Source: Pedococcus badiiscoriae (GTDB lineage Bacteria > Actinomycetota > Actinomycetes > Actinomycetales > Dermatophilaceae). From it: a stretch of DNA of 64,000 bases. Both the position numbers and the translations under genes were made by a program. Under the pieces are notes generated by a model that did not search any database, was not told where the DNA came from, and saw only the letters and a program-made list of their open reading frames with translations. The DNA is taken from assembly GCF_013408925.1 (NCBI RefSeq), contig NZ_JACCAB010000001.1, forward strand, positions 2,542,001-2,606,000. The letters run 5' to 3'. Positions 26,045 through 34,736 of this stretch are shown in pieces (within the stretch, counting starts at the first letter, position 1; every line of letters starts with the position of its first letter).

Positions 26045-27080
26045 ACGAGAGGCCGTCGAGCCCCGCGCGGAGCGGCACGGTGGCCCGCCAGCCGAGCTCG
26101 CGGGCGGCGCGTTCGCTCGACGCCGTGATGTGCCGGACGTCCCCGAGCCGGTAGCGCCCGGTCACGACGGGGTGCGGGGCCCCGGCCAGCAAGGACAGCT
26201 TGGCGGCCAGGTCACCGATGGTGTGCACCACGCCAGAACCCACGTTGTATGCCGTGTGCCCGGGTACGTCGCGCAGCAGTGCCGCGACGAAGGCGGCGGC
26301 CACGTCGTCGACGTGGACGAAGTCCCGGCGCTGACCACCGTCCTCATAGACCTGGGGCGACAGTCCCTGCGCGGCAGCCGTCCAGAAGATGGCGGCGACT
26401 CCCGAGTACGGGGTCGCCCGCGGCATACCCGGTCCGTAGACGTTGTGCAGCCGCAGGGAGGTGGCGGCGCCACCGGTCTCGCGCGCCCACACCGCCGCGA
26501 GCTGCTCCTGGGCGACCTTGGTGGCGGCGTAGGTGTTGCGGGGATCGGGCGCCGTGTCCTCGCCGACCAGCGCCGGGCTGAGGTCGGCGCCGCAGACCGG
26601 GCACCCGGGGTCGAAGTCGCCGCGGTCGAGCCGGTCCGTCGTGCGGAGCGCGGGGGACACGGGCCCGTGCGTATCGCAGGTGTAGGCGCCCTCGCCGTAC
26701 ACCACCATCGAGCTGGCCTGGACGACGTGCCGGACCCCGGCGCTGTGGCAGGCGCGCAGGACGGTCGCGGTGCCCAGGGAGTTGCTCGACACGTAGTCGT
26801 CCATGTCGTCCAGGTCCACGCCGAGGCCGACCTTGGCCGCGAGGTGGACCACGGCGTCAGCCCCACGCAGGTGCGCCCGTACGGTGGGCAGGTCGCGCAC
26901 GTCCGCCTCCACGAGCTGTGCCCCGAGCGCGGACATCCGGTCGCGGGCCGCCGTGCCTGCGTCCCGGTGGACGTCGGGACGCAGGGAGTCCAGCACGACG
27001 ACGTCGTCGACCGTCGGCGCGAGCGCGCGCACGACCGCGGTGCCGATGAACCCTGCACCACCGGTGACGACGACTCTCAT
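26037..27080 (-). CDS. NAD-dependent sugar epimerase/dehydratase (extended SDR) with CxxH...CxxC insert
   Basis: 347 aa. Rossmann motif T-G-G-A-G-F-I-G at residues 6-13 and the catalytic pair Y184-x3-K188 in N-T-Y-A-A-T-K are intact. Between them an insert carries C-D-T-H (135-138) and G-C-P-V-C-G (C160, C163), a likely zinc site not found in GalE-type enzymes. Most similar to nucleotide-sugar 4-epimerases or dehydratases. It sits downstream of the two-component genes, convergent. A CAGGGT hexamer lies 6 nt before its ATG, a weak leaderless -10. Confidence 0.88.
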   Translation of the reverse strand: MRVVVTGGAGFIGTAVVRALAPTVDDVVVLDSLRPDVHRDAGTAARDRMSALGAQLVEADVRDLPTVRAHLRGADAVVHLAAKVGLGVDLDDMDDYVSSNSLGTATVLRACHSAGVRHVVQASSMVVYGEGAYTCDTHGPVSPALRTTDRLDRGDFDPGCPVCGADLSPALVGEDTAPDPRNTYAATKVAQEQLAAVWARETGGAATSLRLHNVYGPGMPRATPYSGVAAIFWTAAAQGLSPQVYEDGGQRRDFVHVDDVAAAFVAALLRDVPGHTAYNVGSGVVHTIGDLAAKLSLLAGAPHPVVTGRYRLGDVRHITASSERAARELGWRATVPLRAGLDGLSFS

Positions 27081-27137
27081 GGACCCACCCTGCCAGCGGC
27101 TGCGGTCCCGTCAGGGCGCTCCGACCTTGCGGGGCCC

Positions 27138-28415
27138 TTACGCCTCGCGTGCGGGCACGATCCGTCCGCTGACCTCGCCGAGCCCGATCCGGGTGCCGCC
27201 CGCTCCCGCGGCGGTCGCCCTCAGGACGACGGTGTCGCCGTCCTCGAGGAAGGTGCGCTCCGCGCCGTCGCCGAGCGCGACGGGCTCCGTGCCGTTCCAC
27301 GACAGCTCGAGGAAGCTGCCGCGGGTGTCCTTGGCGGCACCGGAGATGGTGCCCGAGCCGAACAGGTCCCCACTGCGGATCGACGCGCCGTTGACGGTGA
27401 GGTGGGCGAGCATCTGCGCGGGCGACCAGTACATGTCGCGGTACTCGGGACGGGACACGACGGTGCCGTTCCACTCCACCTCGAGGTGGAGGTCGAGGCC
27501 GAACACAGCATCCGGCGCACCGTTCAGGTAGGGCAGGGGCTGCGGGTCCTGGGTGGGGAGCGGGACGCGGGCCGCCGCCAGCGCGGCCATCGGGGTGACC
27601 CAGGCGCTGACCGAGGTCCCGAAGGACTTGCCGAGGAACGGGCCGAGCGGGACGTACTCCCAGGCCTGGATGTCCCGGGCGCTCCAGTCGTTGAGCAGGA
27701 CGACTCCGAAGAGGTGCCGCTCGGCGGCCAGGGCGACCGCGACCGGCTCGCCCAGCGCGGTGCCCCCACCCACGACGAACCCCAGCTCGGCCTCGATGTC
27801 GAGCTTGCGGCTCGGGCCGAACGACGGCGCGGGGTCGGTCGCTGCCTTGCGCTGCCCCTGCGGGCGGACCACGTCGGTGCCCGACACCACGACCGTGCCC
27901 GCCCGCCCGTGGTAGCCGATGGGCAGGTGCTTCCAGTTCGGGGTGAGTGGCTCGGAGTCCGGCCGGAAGATCCGCCCGACGTTCGTCGCGTGGTGCTCGC
28001 TGGCGTAGAAGTCGACGTAGTCCGCGACCGCGATCGGCAGGTGCAGGGTGACGTCCTCGACGGGCACGAGGTGTGGCTTGACGCCTGCCTCGTGCACGTC
28101 GTCGGTGAGGATCTCCACGAGCCAGGCACGCGCGACGGCCCAGTCCTCGTGACCCAGGTCCAGGAACGCGTTGAGGCTGGGTCGTTCCCACGCCGCCGTG
28201 AGGTCCGGACCGTCGCCGACGCCGACCGTGTCGCGGCCGATGCGCGCCACCTCGCTGACGTCAAGCACCTGGTCGCCGATCCGCACCCCGACCCGCGGTG
28301 ACGAGCCCGCGGTCGAGAAGACGCCATAGGGCAGGTGCGTGATCCCGAACGGGTGGTCGGGCGGCAGGTCCAGCCAGCTGCGGGGGGCCGGAGGGGAGGT
28401 CATGGGCGAGGTCAT
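27138..28415 (-). CDS. fahA: Fumarylacetoacetase
   Basis: 425 aa; the final enzyme of tyrosine breakdown, cleaving fumarylacetoacetate to fumarate and acetoacetate. The N-terminal SH3-like domain is followed by the FAH catalytic fold with D-F-Y-A-S-E-H-H-A-T-N, the metal ligands in D-I-E-A-E-L-G-F-V-V and L-N-D-W-S-A-R-D-I-Q-A-W-E-Y, and L-G-P-F-L-G-K-S-F-G-T-S-V-S. The start region has two ATGs (M-T-S-P-M-T-S-P), and the second is an alternative. It is the second gene of an operon, 2 nt after the stop of the unknown gene at 28418. Confidence 0.96.
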   Translation of the reverse strand: MTSPMTSPPAPRSWLDLPPDHPFGITHLPYGVFSTAGSSPRVGVRIGDQVLDVSEVARIGRDTVGVGDGPDLTAAWERPSLNAFLDLGHEDWAVARAWLVEILTDDVHEAGVKPHLVPVEDVTLHLPIAVADYVDFYASEHHATNVGRIFRPDSEPLTPNWKHLPIGYHGRAGTVVVSGTDVVRPQGQRKAATDPAPSFGPSRKLDIEAELGFVVGGGTALGEPVAVALAAERHLFGVVLLNDWSARDIQAWEYVPLGPFLGKSFGTSVSAWVTPMAALAAARVPLPTQDPQPLPYLNGAPDAVFGLDLHLEVEWNGTVVSRPEYRDMYWSPAQMLAHLTVNGASIRSGDLFGSGTISGAAKDTRGSFLELSWNGTEPVALGDGAERTFLEDGDTVVLRATAAGAGGTRIGLGEVSGRIVPAREA

Positions 28416-28417
28416 GG

Positions 28418-29272
28418 TCAGGCTCCTTGGATGAGGCCGAGGGTGGTCAGCTCGCCGAGCGGGTCGGTGACCTCGCAGCAGCCGTATGCCGTGAAGAAGG
28501 CCCTCACGATCGCCGCGTCGGCGGCGCTCATCCGGGTCACCTGGGGGACGAGGACGGCTGGATCCCGTTCGGCCAGAAGCGACACGAGGTCGTCGACCTC
28601 CTCGCCGTTGAGGGCCCAGCGGACGGCCAGCAGCACGTTGAGCAGCCCGTGCTGCTCCTGGCCGTCATGGGTGCCCCGGACTGCGTGGTGCAGGCCTCCG
28701 GTGAGCTTGAAGCCGAGGTCGTGGTCGATGACCGTCCGGATGAAGGTCGCGAGCTCTCGCTCGTGCGGCCAGGCCCAGGTCTCGGTGGCCCCGGTGCGGA
28801 ACTTCGCCTGCAGCGCCACGGAATCCGACGCGTCCACGGCGAGGTCCGCGATCGCGACGAGCTGGTCCGCGCCGCGTGGCACCTCGAGGCTGAGGGGCAG
28901 GCCGTCGAAGACCGTGGCCCGCCAGTCCGGCGTCCAGCCGAGCTCGGCGCCCCTCACCTCCACGGCGGCCGTCGAGCGGAGTCGCTGCACGGCCGAGGCC
29001 ACGTCGGAGCCCGGGGTGCCGGGCCGTCCGATGACCACCACCGACAGGGGCTCGCCGTCGACGAGGGGACCGAGGTCACCGGCGGCGGAGGCGGGGACGA
29101 GCAGCGGACCCACGCACGCGGCATACCCGCTGGCGCGGTGGACGCGGTGGCGGCGCACGGCCTCCGGCAGGGGGGCGTTGCCCGGCGGGAAGACGGCGGC
29201 ATCGTCGACGAGGCCTGCGAACAGGGCTGGTTCGGCCAGGCGGTCAGCCAAGGCGTCAGACAGCGAGGTCAT
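28418..29272 (-). CDS. Unknown protein in the fumarylacetoacetase operon
   Basis: 284 aa from the ATG at 29272. Visible features are D-D-A-A-V-F-P-P-G-N-A-P-L-P near residue 23, H-R-A-S-G-Y-A-A-C-V-G-P-L-L-V-P near 47, F-R-T-G-A-T-E-T-W-A-W-P near 170, and F-K-L-T-G-G-L-H-H-A-V-R, a pattern resembling (beta/alpha)8-barrel phosphate or sugar loops. No transmembrane segment. I do not recognise a named family. Lying immediately upstream of fahA with 2 nt between them, it probably acts in or next to aromatic amino acid breakdown. Confidence 0.8.
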   Translation of the reverse strand: MTSLSDALADRLAEPALFAGLVDDAAVFPPGNAPLPEAVRRHRVHRASGYAACVGPLLVPASAAGDLGPLVDGEPLSVVVIGRPGTPGSDVASAVQRLRSTAAVEVRGAELGWTPDWRATVFDGLPLSLEVPRGADQLVAIADLAVDASDSVALQAKFRTGATETWAWPHERELATFIRTVIDHDLGFKLTGGLHHAVRGTHDGQEQHGLLNVLLAVRWALNGEEVDDLVSLLAERDPAVLVPQVTRMSAADAAIVRAFFTAYGCCEVTDPLGELTTLGLIQGA

Positions 29273-29279
29273 GGCGGTG

Positions 29280-29285
29280 AGGCTA
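29280..29285 (-). promoter_or_regulatory. -10 element TAGCCT, leaderless start of the fahA operon
   Basis: On the minus strand TAGCCT is followed by 7 nt and the ATG at 29272. Confidence 0.55.
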
Positions 29286-29360
29286 CTAGCGGCCAGGGGG
29301 CCGGGCGGCACAGGCCGACCAGCCCCCTGACGGAATCGAGGACAGCTCAGGGACGCAGGG

Positions 29361-30521
29361 TCACGCACCCATCGTGTCGTCCATGTCGGCCAGCGGCCGG
29401 GCGGCCTCACGCAGCGCCGTCAGGGCCTCTGCGAAGGGCACCGGCTCGCCCGTGGGCAGTGGCCCGACGGCCGTCAGCGGGATCAGCTGGTCGTCCTTGC
29501 CACCCTCGTAGCTCAGCCACAGGGCCTCGAAGTTCAGGGCGGGCACGCGGTAGAGCCGCAGCTCGCACGCCTGCTCCTGGCCTTCGACCTGCCTGACCGC
29601 CCCTTCGAGGGCCCTGGCGAACGGTTCGAGGTGGGTGGCCGAGGCCGACATCTGGCGGATGGTCCCCTCCTGGTCGTCGTCCACGTCGTAGTAGGCCCGT
29701 GGCACGCCGTCGACCGTCTCGTAGACCCGGATGCCAGACGGCACCCCCGAGGCGTCCTTCTTGCGCGAGAGGGCGTCGAGCCCGACGGTGTAGACGCGTT
29801 GCGCCAGGCCCAGCGAGGCCGTGGTGTCGGACGCGGACTGGCGGGCTGCCTCGGGGTTGACCTCCTGCTTCAGCTTGAGCAGGGGGCGGACCTCCCAGAT
29901 CCGCCGGAGCACGGCTTCCTCGATGAGGATCGGGACGATGGGCAATCTGAAGTACCTCTTCGTGTAGTACGTGTGGGTCCAGCTGCCACTGCCCTGGTAG
30001 TTGGTCGAGAAGTCGTTGACGCTCAGGTGCGACTTCCCGTAGATCGGGTCGTCGATGTCAAAGTACTCAAGCCCGAGGAACGTCGTGTAGCCGTAGATGC
30101 ACATGAAGTGGCCGCCGCCGCCGCTCCAGCCGATCCGGGCGCCGACCGGCCGACCCGCGTCGATCTCGGCGCGGACCGACGAGAACGACGCCGGACCGGT
30201 GATGCTCACGAAGTTGTTGGTCCGGGTCAGGGCCTTGTCGAGGTACCAGGGCACGTTGCACGGCCCGGGCACCGGCGAGTTGCAGCAGTCGGTCCGGGAG
30301 AGCTCGGCGCCGGCGACGCTGCACTGGGTCCAGCTGCTCCAGAACCAGTAGTAGTGCGACACCGAGGTCGACGTCGCGGCCCAGCACCAGTTGGACTGGG
30401 TCTGCGGTTGCATCGTGAAGTTCAGCTGTCTGGACTTGAAGAGCGTCCCCCACCAGTCCAGATCCCAGATCAACGAGCTGTACGGACGTGACGTCGCCGC
30501 CACCCATTCCTCAGCACCCAT
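29361..30521 (-). CDS. Papain-like cysteine protease (AvrRpt2/C70-like) with unknown C-terminal domain
   Basis: 386 aa from the ATG at 30521, which has an excellent GGAGGAGGG ribosome binding site. Residues about 33-190 form the protease: Q-T-Q-S-N-W-C-W-A-A-T with catalytic Cys46, then G-G-G-H-F-M with His138, then F-D-I-D-D-P supplying the Asp. Six further cysteines lie between 67 and 88. Residues about 200-386 are a separate soluble domain of unknown type. There is no signal peptide, so it is cytoplasmic or exported by an unusual route. Target unknown. It is divergent from homogentisate dioxygenase. Confidence 0.82.
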   Translation of the reverse strand: MGAEEWVAATSRPYSSLIWDLDWWGTLFKSRQLNFTMQPQTQSNWCWAATSTSVSHYYWFWSSWTQCSVAGAELSRTDCCNSPVPGPCNVPWYLDKALTRTNNFVSITGPASFSSVRAEIDAGRPVGARIGWSGGGGHFMCIYGYTTFLGLEYFDIDDPIYGKSHLSVNDFSTNYQGSGSWTHTYYTKRYFRLPIVPILIEEAVLRRIWEVRPLLKLKQEVNPEAARQSASDTTASLGLAQRVYTVGLDALSRKKDASGVPSGIRVYETVDGVPRAYYDVDDDQEGTIRQMSASATHLEPFARALEGAVRQVEGQEQACELRLYRVPALNFEALWLSYEGGKDDQLIPLTAVGPLPTGEPVPFAEALTALREAARPLADMDDTMGA

Positions 30522-30760
30522 CGTGAAGCCCTCCTCCGAGTCGACCCGCCGGACGTTCGTCGGCGGTTTTCTGGGGGCACGACCAGTGTCCCGACGAAAC
30601 GGCCGGATGGCCTCGTCCACCTGTCGTAGACCGCCGCGAGGACGGTTTGATCCGGATCGCGTGTGATGGCGTGGCGTGTCGGCGCGGTGTCCCGCTGGCG
30701 CCTCGACATGAAATGCTCGGCCTGGAATGGGCTCGGCACCCCCGGACGAGAGAGTGGACG

Positions 30761-32059
30761 ATGGCGTTCTACCAGCACCAGGGCAACATCCCGCCCAAGC
30801 GGCACACCCAGCACCGCCGGCCGGCCGGCCGCGGGACCAAGGGCGAGCTCTACTACGAGGAGCTGATGGGGGAGGAGGGCTTCTCCTCCGACTCCTCGCT
30901 GCTCTACCACCGCAACATCCCCTCCACCATCGCCGCCGCCCGCGAGTGGGTCATCGGTGACCTGTCGACCGCGCCGAACCACCCGCTCATGCCCCGTCAC
31001 CTCAAGCTGCACGACCTCTTCGAGGCCAAGGACGTGAAGACCACCGACGTCGTGACCGGGCGTCGCCTCGTCCTCGGCAACGGCGACGTGCGCATCTCGT
31101 ATGCCGTGGCCGGCGCGCCAAGTCCCTGGTACCGCAACGGGATCGGCGACGAGTGCGTGTACGTCGAGCGCGGCCGGGCGCGCGTCGAGACGGTCTTCGG
31201 GGCGTTCGACGTGGCGGAGGGCGACTACCTCGTGATCCCGCGCGCCACCACGCACCGGTGGATCCCGCGACGGTCCAGCAAGGAGCCGCTGCGGGCCTAC
31301 TGCATCGAGGCCAACTCACACATCACGCCCCCCAAGCGCTACCTGAGCAAGTACGGCCAGCTCCTGGAGCACGCCCCGTACTGTGAGCGCGACCTGCGCG
31401 GGCCAGCCGGTCCGCTCCTGGCCGAGGACGTCGGCGCCGCGGCGAACGACGAGACCGAGGTGTTCATCAAGCACCGCGGCAACGGTCCCTCGAGCAGCGG
31501 CGGGATCGTCGGGACCGTCCACACGCTGCCGTTCCACCCGCTCGACGTGGTCGGCTGGGACGGCTACCTGTACCCCTACGCCTTCAACGTGCGCGACTTC
31601 GAGCCGATCACCGGGCGGGTGCACCAGCCGCCGCCGGTGCACCAGGTCTTCGAGGGCTGGAACTTCGTCATCTGCAACTTCGTGCCGCGCAAGGTCGACT
31701 ACCACCCCCTGTCGATCCCGGTGCCCTACTACCACTCCAACGTCGACAGCGACGAGATCATGTTCTACGTCGATGGTGACTACGAGGCACGCAAGGGGTC
31801 CGGTATCGGCAAGGGGTCCGTCTCGGTACACCCCGGCGGGCACGCACACGGGCCCCAGCCCGGTGCGTCCGAAGCCTCGATCGGCGTCGAGTACTTCGAC
31901 GAGCTGGCCGTCATGGTCGACACCTTCCGCCCCCTCGAGCTCGGTGAGGGCGGCCGCGCCGTCGACGACGGAAAGTACGCGTGGTCGTGGAGCCGGGCAG
32001 GTGCCGCGGCCGGCGGCCCGGCCCGTGGCGGCGACGGATCGGACTACAGCATCGGGTGA
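30761..32059 (+). CDS. hmgA: Homogentisate 1,2-dioxygenase
   Basis: 432 aa from the ATG at 30761; the open frame extends upstream to 30647 without supporting sequence. It opens the homogentisate ring to maleylacetoacetate. The cupin-type features include V-P-Y-Y-H-S-N-V-D-S-D-E-I-M-F-Y-V-D-G-D-Y and S-V-H-P-G-G-H-A-H-G-P-Q-P-G, containing the iron-binding His and Glu residues. It works between the dioxygenase at 16806 and the fumarylacetoacetase at 27138. No maleylacetoacetate isomerase gene is visible in the window. Confidence 0.95.
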   Translation: MAFYQHQGNIPPKRHTQHRRPAGRGTKGELYYEELMGEEGFSSDSSLLYHRNIPSTIAAAREWVIGDLSTAPNHPLMPRHLKLHDLFEAKDVKTTDVVTGRRLVLGNGDVRISYAVAGAPSPWYRNGIGDECVYVERGRARVETVFGAFDVAEGDYLVIPRATTHRWIPRRSSKEPLRAYCIEANSHITPPKRYLSKYGQLLEHAPYCERDLRGPAGPLLAEDVGAAANDETEVFIKHRGNGPSSSGGIVGTVHTLPFHPLDVVGWDGYLYPYAFNVRDFEPITGRVHQPPPVHQVFEGWNFVICNFVPRKVDYHPLSIPVPYYHSNVDSDEIMFYVDGDYEARKGSGIGKGSVSVHPGGHAHGPQPGASEASIGVEYFDELAVMVDTFRPLELGEGGRAVDDGKYAWSWSRAGAAAGGPARGGDGSDYSIG

Positions 32060-32194
32060 GGTCGTTTCTGCCGGACGACGTGGTCGCCGCTCGGGGCACC
32101 GGTTAGGCTTGAGAAACCTGCCACGTCGACGCAGCCGTGGCCCGCGCACCGGGCACTCCGTTGAGCTCCCGGCCACCTGTCGCTGGAGGCAATC

Positions 32195-34108
32195 GTGACG
32201 TCCGCACGCACCGCCGTTCAGGAGCTTGCCCAGCAGGAGCGCAGCCGCCGCGAGCTGCTGGCGCTGGCTGTCGTCGGGGGAGCAGGAACTGCGTTGTTCG
32301 GGAGTGCGACGAAGGCGGACGCGGCGGCCGATGCGGGCCCTACCCCCGCCGGTGCGCCCGGACGGTTCCGGCTGACCGTGCTGGGGACCACGGACACCCA
32401 CGGCAACGTCCTCAACTGGGATTACTTCAAGGACGCCGAGTACGACGACGGGGCCCACAACGACGTCGGCCTGGCCAAGATCTCGACCCTCGTGACGGCC
32501 ATGCGTGCCGAGCGCGGCGCGGCCAGCACCCTGCTGATCGACGCCGGCGACACCATCCAGGGCACGCCCCTGTCGTACTACTACGCCAAGGTCGACCCGA
32601 TCACCGGTGGCTCGGTGCACCCGATGGCCACCGCCATGAATGCCATGGGTTACGACGCGGCGGCGCTGGGCAACCACGAGTACAACTACGGCCTCGACAC
32701 CCTGCGCACCTTCGAGTCGCAGTGCGACTTCCCGCTGCTCAGCGCCAACTCGGTGGACTGGAACACGGGTGCCCCCATCTTCACGCCTTACCTGATCCGC
32801 AGCTTCAAGGCCCGCGGCGGGAAGGACGTCAAGGTGGGCATCCTCGGCCTGGTCACACCGGGGGTGGCCATCTGGGACAAGGCGAACGTCGACGGCGAGG
32901 TCCGCTTTCCCGGGATCGTGGAGCAGGCCAAGGTCATGGTCCCGCGCCTCAAGGCTGCCGGCTGCGACCTGGTCATCGTGGCCTGCCACTCGGGCGCGAC
33001 GCCCGGATCCTCGTACGGTGACGCCCTGCCGTTCCCGGAGAACGCCTCCCGCCAGCTCGCCGAGGAGGTGGCCGGGGTGGATGCCGTGCTCGTCGGCCAC
33101 GCCCACGTCGAGATCGTCGAGAACCTCGTCGCCAGCAAGGTCACCCCGGGCAAGAAGGTGCTGCTGACCGAGCCGCTCAAGTGGGGCATGCGCCTGTCGG
33201 TGATGGACCTCGACCTCGAGATGGTCAAGGGCCGGTGGCAGCTGGTCGCGGCGCACTCGCACGTTCTCAACGCCGCCACCGTCCCGGAGGACCCTGCGGT
33301 GGCTGCGCTCATCCGGGACGACCACGCGGTCGTGCGCACCTACGTCAACTCGGTGATCGGCAGCTGCACCCTCGCCATGTCCGCGGCCACCGCGCGCTTC
33401 GAGGACACCGCCGCGATGGACTTCATCAACCGTGTCCAGGGCGAGGCCGTCAAGGCCGCGCTCGTGGGCACGCCGGACGAAGGGGCGCCGGTGCTGTCCA
33501 TTGCGGCCCCCTTCAACCGGGACGCCGCCATCCCCGCGGGAAACGTCACGATCCGCGACATCGCCGGCCTCTACATCTACGACAACACGCTCTTGGGGAT
33601 CCGCTTCACCGGCGCGCAGGTCAAGGCCTACCTCGAGTTTTCAGCCGTCTACTTCAAGACCGTCACGGGCACCGGGCCGTACGCTCCGGACGACGTGACC
33701 GGCGCCCTCAGCCCGACGACGGGGACCGCCATCCCGGACTACAACTACGACATCATGGGCGGCCTCGACGCCTCGCTGGCCTACGACATCGACATCGCCC
33801 AGCCCGTCGGCCAGCGGATCACCAACCTCACCTACGACGCCAAGCCGATCGACCCCGCCGCGCAGTTCGTCGTCGCCATCAACAACTACCGGCAGTCCGG
33901 TGGGGGCGGCTTCCCGGGAGTCAGGACCGCGCCGGTGGTCTACAACGCCCAGGCAGAGATCCGCCAGCTCCTGATCGACTGGACCGTCGCCAAGGGCGCC
34001 AACCACGAGCCGATCGACCCGACGACCTTCACGACGTACGACTGGAAGCTCGTCGCCAACGGTCAGCCGGTGGTCGTCGAGGGCGCCGCGGAGGGCGGTC
34101 GGCACTGA
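32195..34108 (+). CDS. Secreted 5'-nucleotidase / 2',3'-cyclic phosphodiesterase
   Basis: 637 aa from a GTG with GGAGG 6 nt upstream. The N-terminus has a twin-arginine-like signal (S-R-R-E-L-L-A-L-A-V-V-G-G-A-G) with the Arg pair at 18-19. The metallophosphatase domain shows D-T-H-G-N at 67, D-A-G-D-T-I-Q-G near 114, G-N-H-E-Y-N-Y-G near 158, H-S-G-A and G-H-A-H. The C-terminal 5'-nucleotidase domain carries A-I-N-N-Y-R-Q-S-G-G-G-G-F. It hydrolyses extracellular nucleotides to recover phosphate and nucleosides. The RR signal suggests export by Tat, folded with metals. Confidence 0.92.
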   Translation: MTSARTAVQELAQQERSRRELLALAVVGGAGTALFGSATKADAAADAGPTPAGAPGRFRLTVLGTTDTHGNVLNWDYFKDAEYDDGAHNDVGLAKISTLVTAMRAERGAASTLLIDAGDTIQGTPLSYYYAKVDPITGGSVHPMATAMNAMGYDAAALGNHEYNYGLDTLRTFESQCDFPLLSANSVDWNTGAPIFTPYLIRSFKARGGKDVKVGILGLVTPGVAIWDKANVDGEVRFPGIVEQAKVMVPRLKAAGCDLVIVACHSGATPGSSYGDALPFPENASRQLAEEVAGVDAVLVGHAHVEIVENLVASKVTPGKKVLLTEPLKWGMRLSVMDLDLEMVKGRWQLVAAHSHVLNAATVPEDPAVAALIRDDHAVVRTYVNSVIGSCTLAMSAATARFEDTAAMDFINRVQGEAVKAALVGTPDEGAPVLSIAAPFNRDAAIPAGNVTIRDIAGLYIYDNTLLGIRFTGAQVKAYLEFSAVYFKTVTGTGPYAPDDVTGALSPTTGTAIPDYNYDIMGGLDASLAYDIDIAQPVGQRITNLTYDAKPIDPAAQFVVAINNYRQSGGGGFPGVRTAPVVYNAQAEIRQLLIDWTVAKGANHEPIDPTTFTTYDWKLVANGQPVVVEGAAEGGRH

Positions 34109-34121
34109 CGCGGGCGCTCGG

Positions 34122-34724
34122 CTACCCGCGCACCACCTCGCCGCGGGTCGCGACCTCCGCCTCGGCGAGATCGGCCAGCGCGCGCGTCGTGCTCTCCGGC
34201 GCGACCCCGGCCGTCAGGTCGAGCAGCACCGTCGTGTCGAAGCCTTCGTCGGCGGAGTCGAGGGCGGTGGCGCGCACGCAGTAGTCCGTGGCGATCCCGA
34301 CGACGTGCACCTCCTCGATGGCCCGGTCGCGCAGCCAGTCAGCCAGGCCGACCACCGCGTCCGCCTCTACCGTGTGACCCTCGAACCCGCTGTAGGCGGC
34401 GCTGTAGTGGCCCTTGCGGAAGATCGCCTCCACGAACTCGAACGCCGGTTCCGCCGCCGGGTGGAACAGCGCACCGTCGCTGCCGACCCGACAGTGCACC
34501 GGCCAGCTCTCCACGAAGTCAGGGGTGGCACTGAAGTGGGCCCCCGGGTCGTCGTGCCAGTCGGCGGTGGCGACGATCGCGGCATACTCCTCGTGGTGGG
34601 CGACCACGTGCTCGCTGATCCGTCGCGCGACCTCGGCGCCCCCCGGCACGGCGAGCGAACCGCCCTCGCAGAAGTCGTTCTGCACGTCGACGATGACCAG
34701 CGCCCGGCTCATGTCCCGGCTCAT
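34122..34724 (-). CDS. pncA: Nicotinamidase
   Basis: 200 aa. Isochorismatase-like fold with the catalytic triad visible: Asp in V-I-V-D-V-Q-N-D-F, Lys in F-R-K-G-H-Y, and the nucleophile in A-T-D-Y-C-V. The metal ligands appear as D-W-H near residue 57. It deamidates nicotinamide to nicotinate for the NAD salvage step done by the adjacent nicotinate phosphoribosyltransferase, 9 nt upstream on the same strand. The first of two ATGs (M-S-R-D-M-S-R) is chosen because a -10 element sits exactly 6 nt before it. Confidence 0.94.
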   Translation of the reverse strand: MSRDMSRALVIVDVQNDFCEGGSLAVPGGAEVARRISEHVVAHHEEYAAIVATADWHDDPGAHFSATPDFVESWPVHCRVGSDGALFHPAAEPAFEFVEAIFRKGHYSAAYSGFEGHTVEADAVVGLADWLRDRAIEEVHVVGIATDYCVRATALDSADEGFDTTVLLDLTAGVAPESTTRALADLAEAEVATRGEVVRG

Positions 34725-34730
34725 GTCCCG

Positions 34731-34736
34731 ACGCTA
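34731..34736 (-). promoter_or_regulatory. -10 element TAGCGT, leaderless start of pncA
   Basis: On the minus strand TAGCGT is followed by 6 nt (CGGGAC) and the ATG at 34724. It overlaps the pncB stop region, so pncA may have its own promoter besides read-through. Confidence 0.5.

Noticed and set aside
25743..28301. 852-codon plus-strand open frame
   Set aside because: Antisense to the epimerase and fumarylacetoacetase genes, both of which show intact family motifs.
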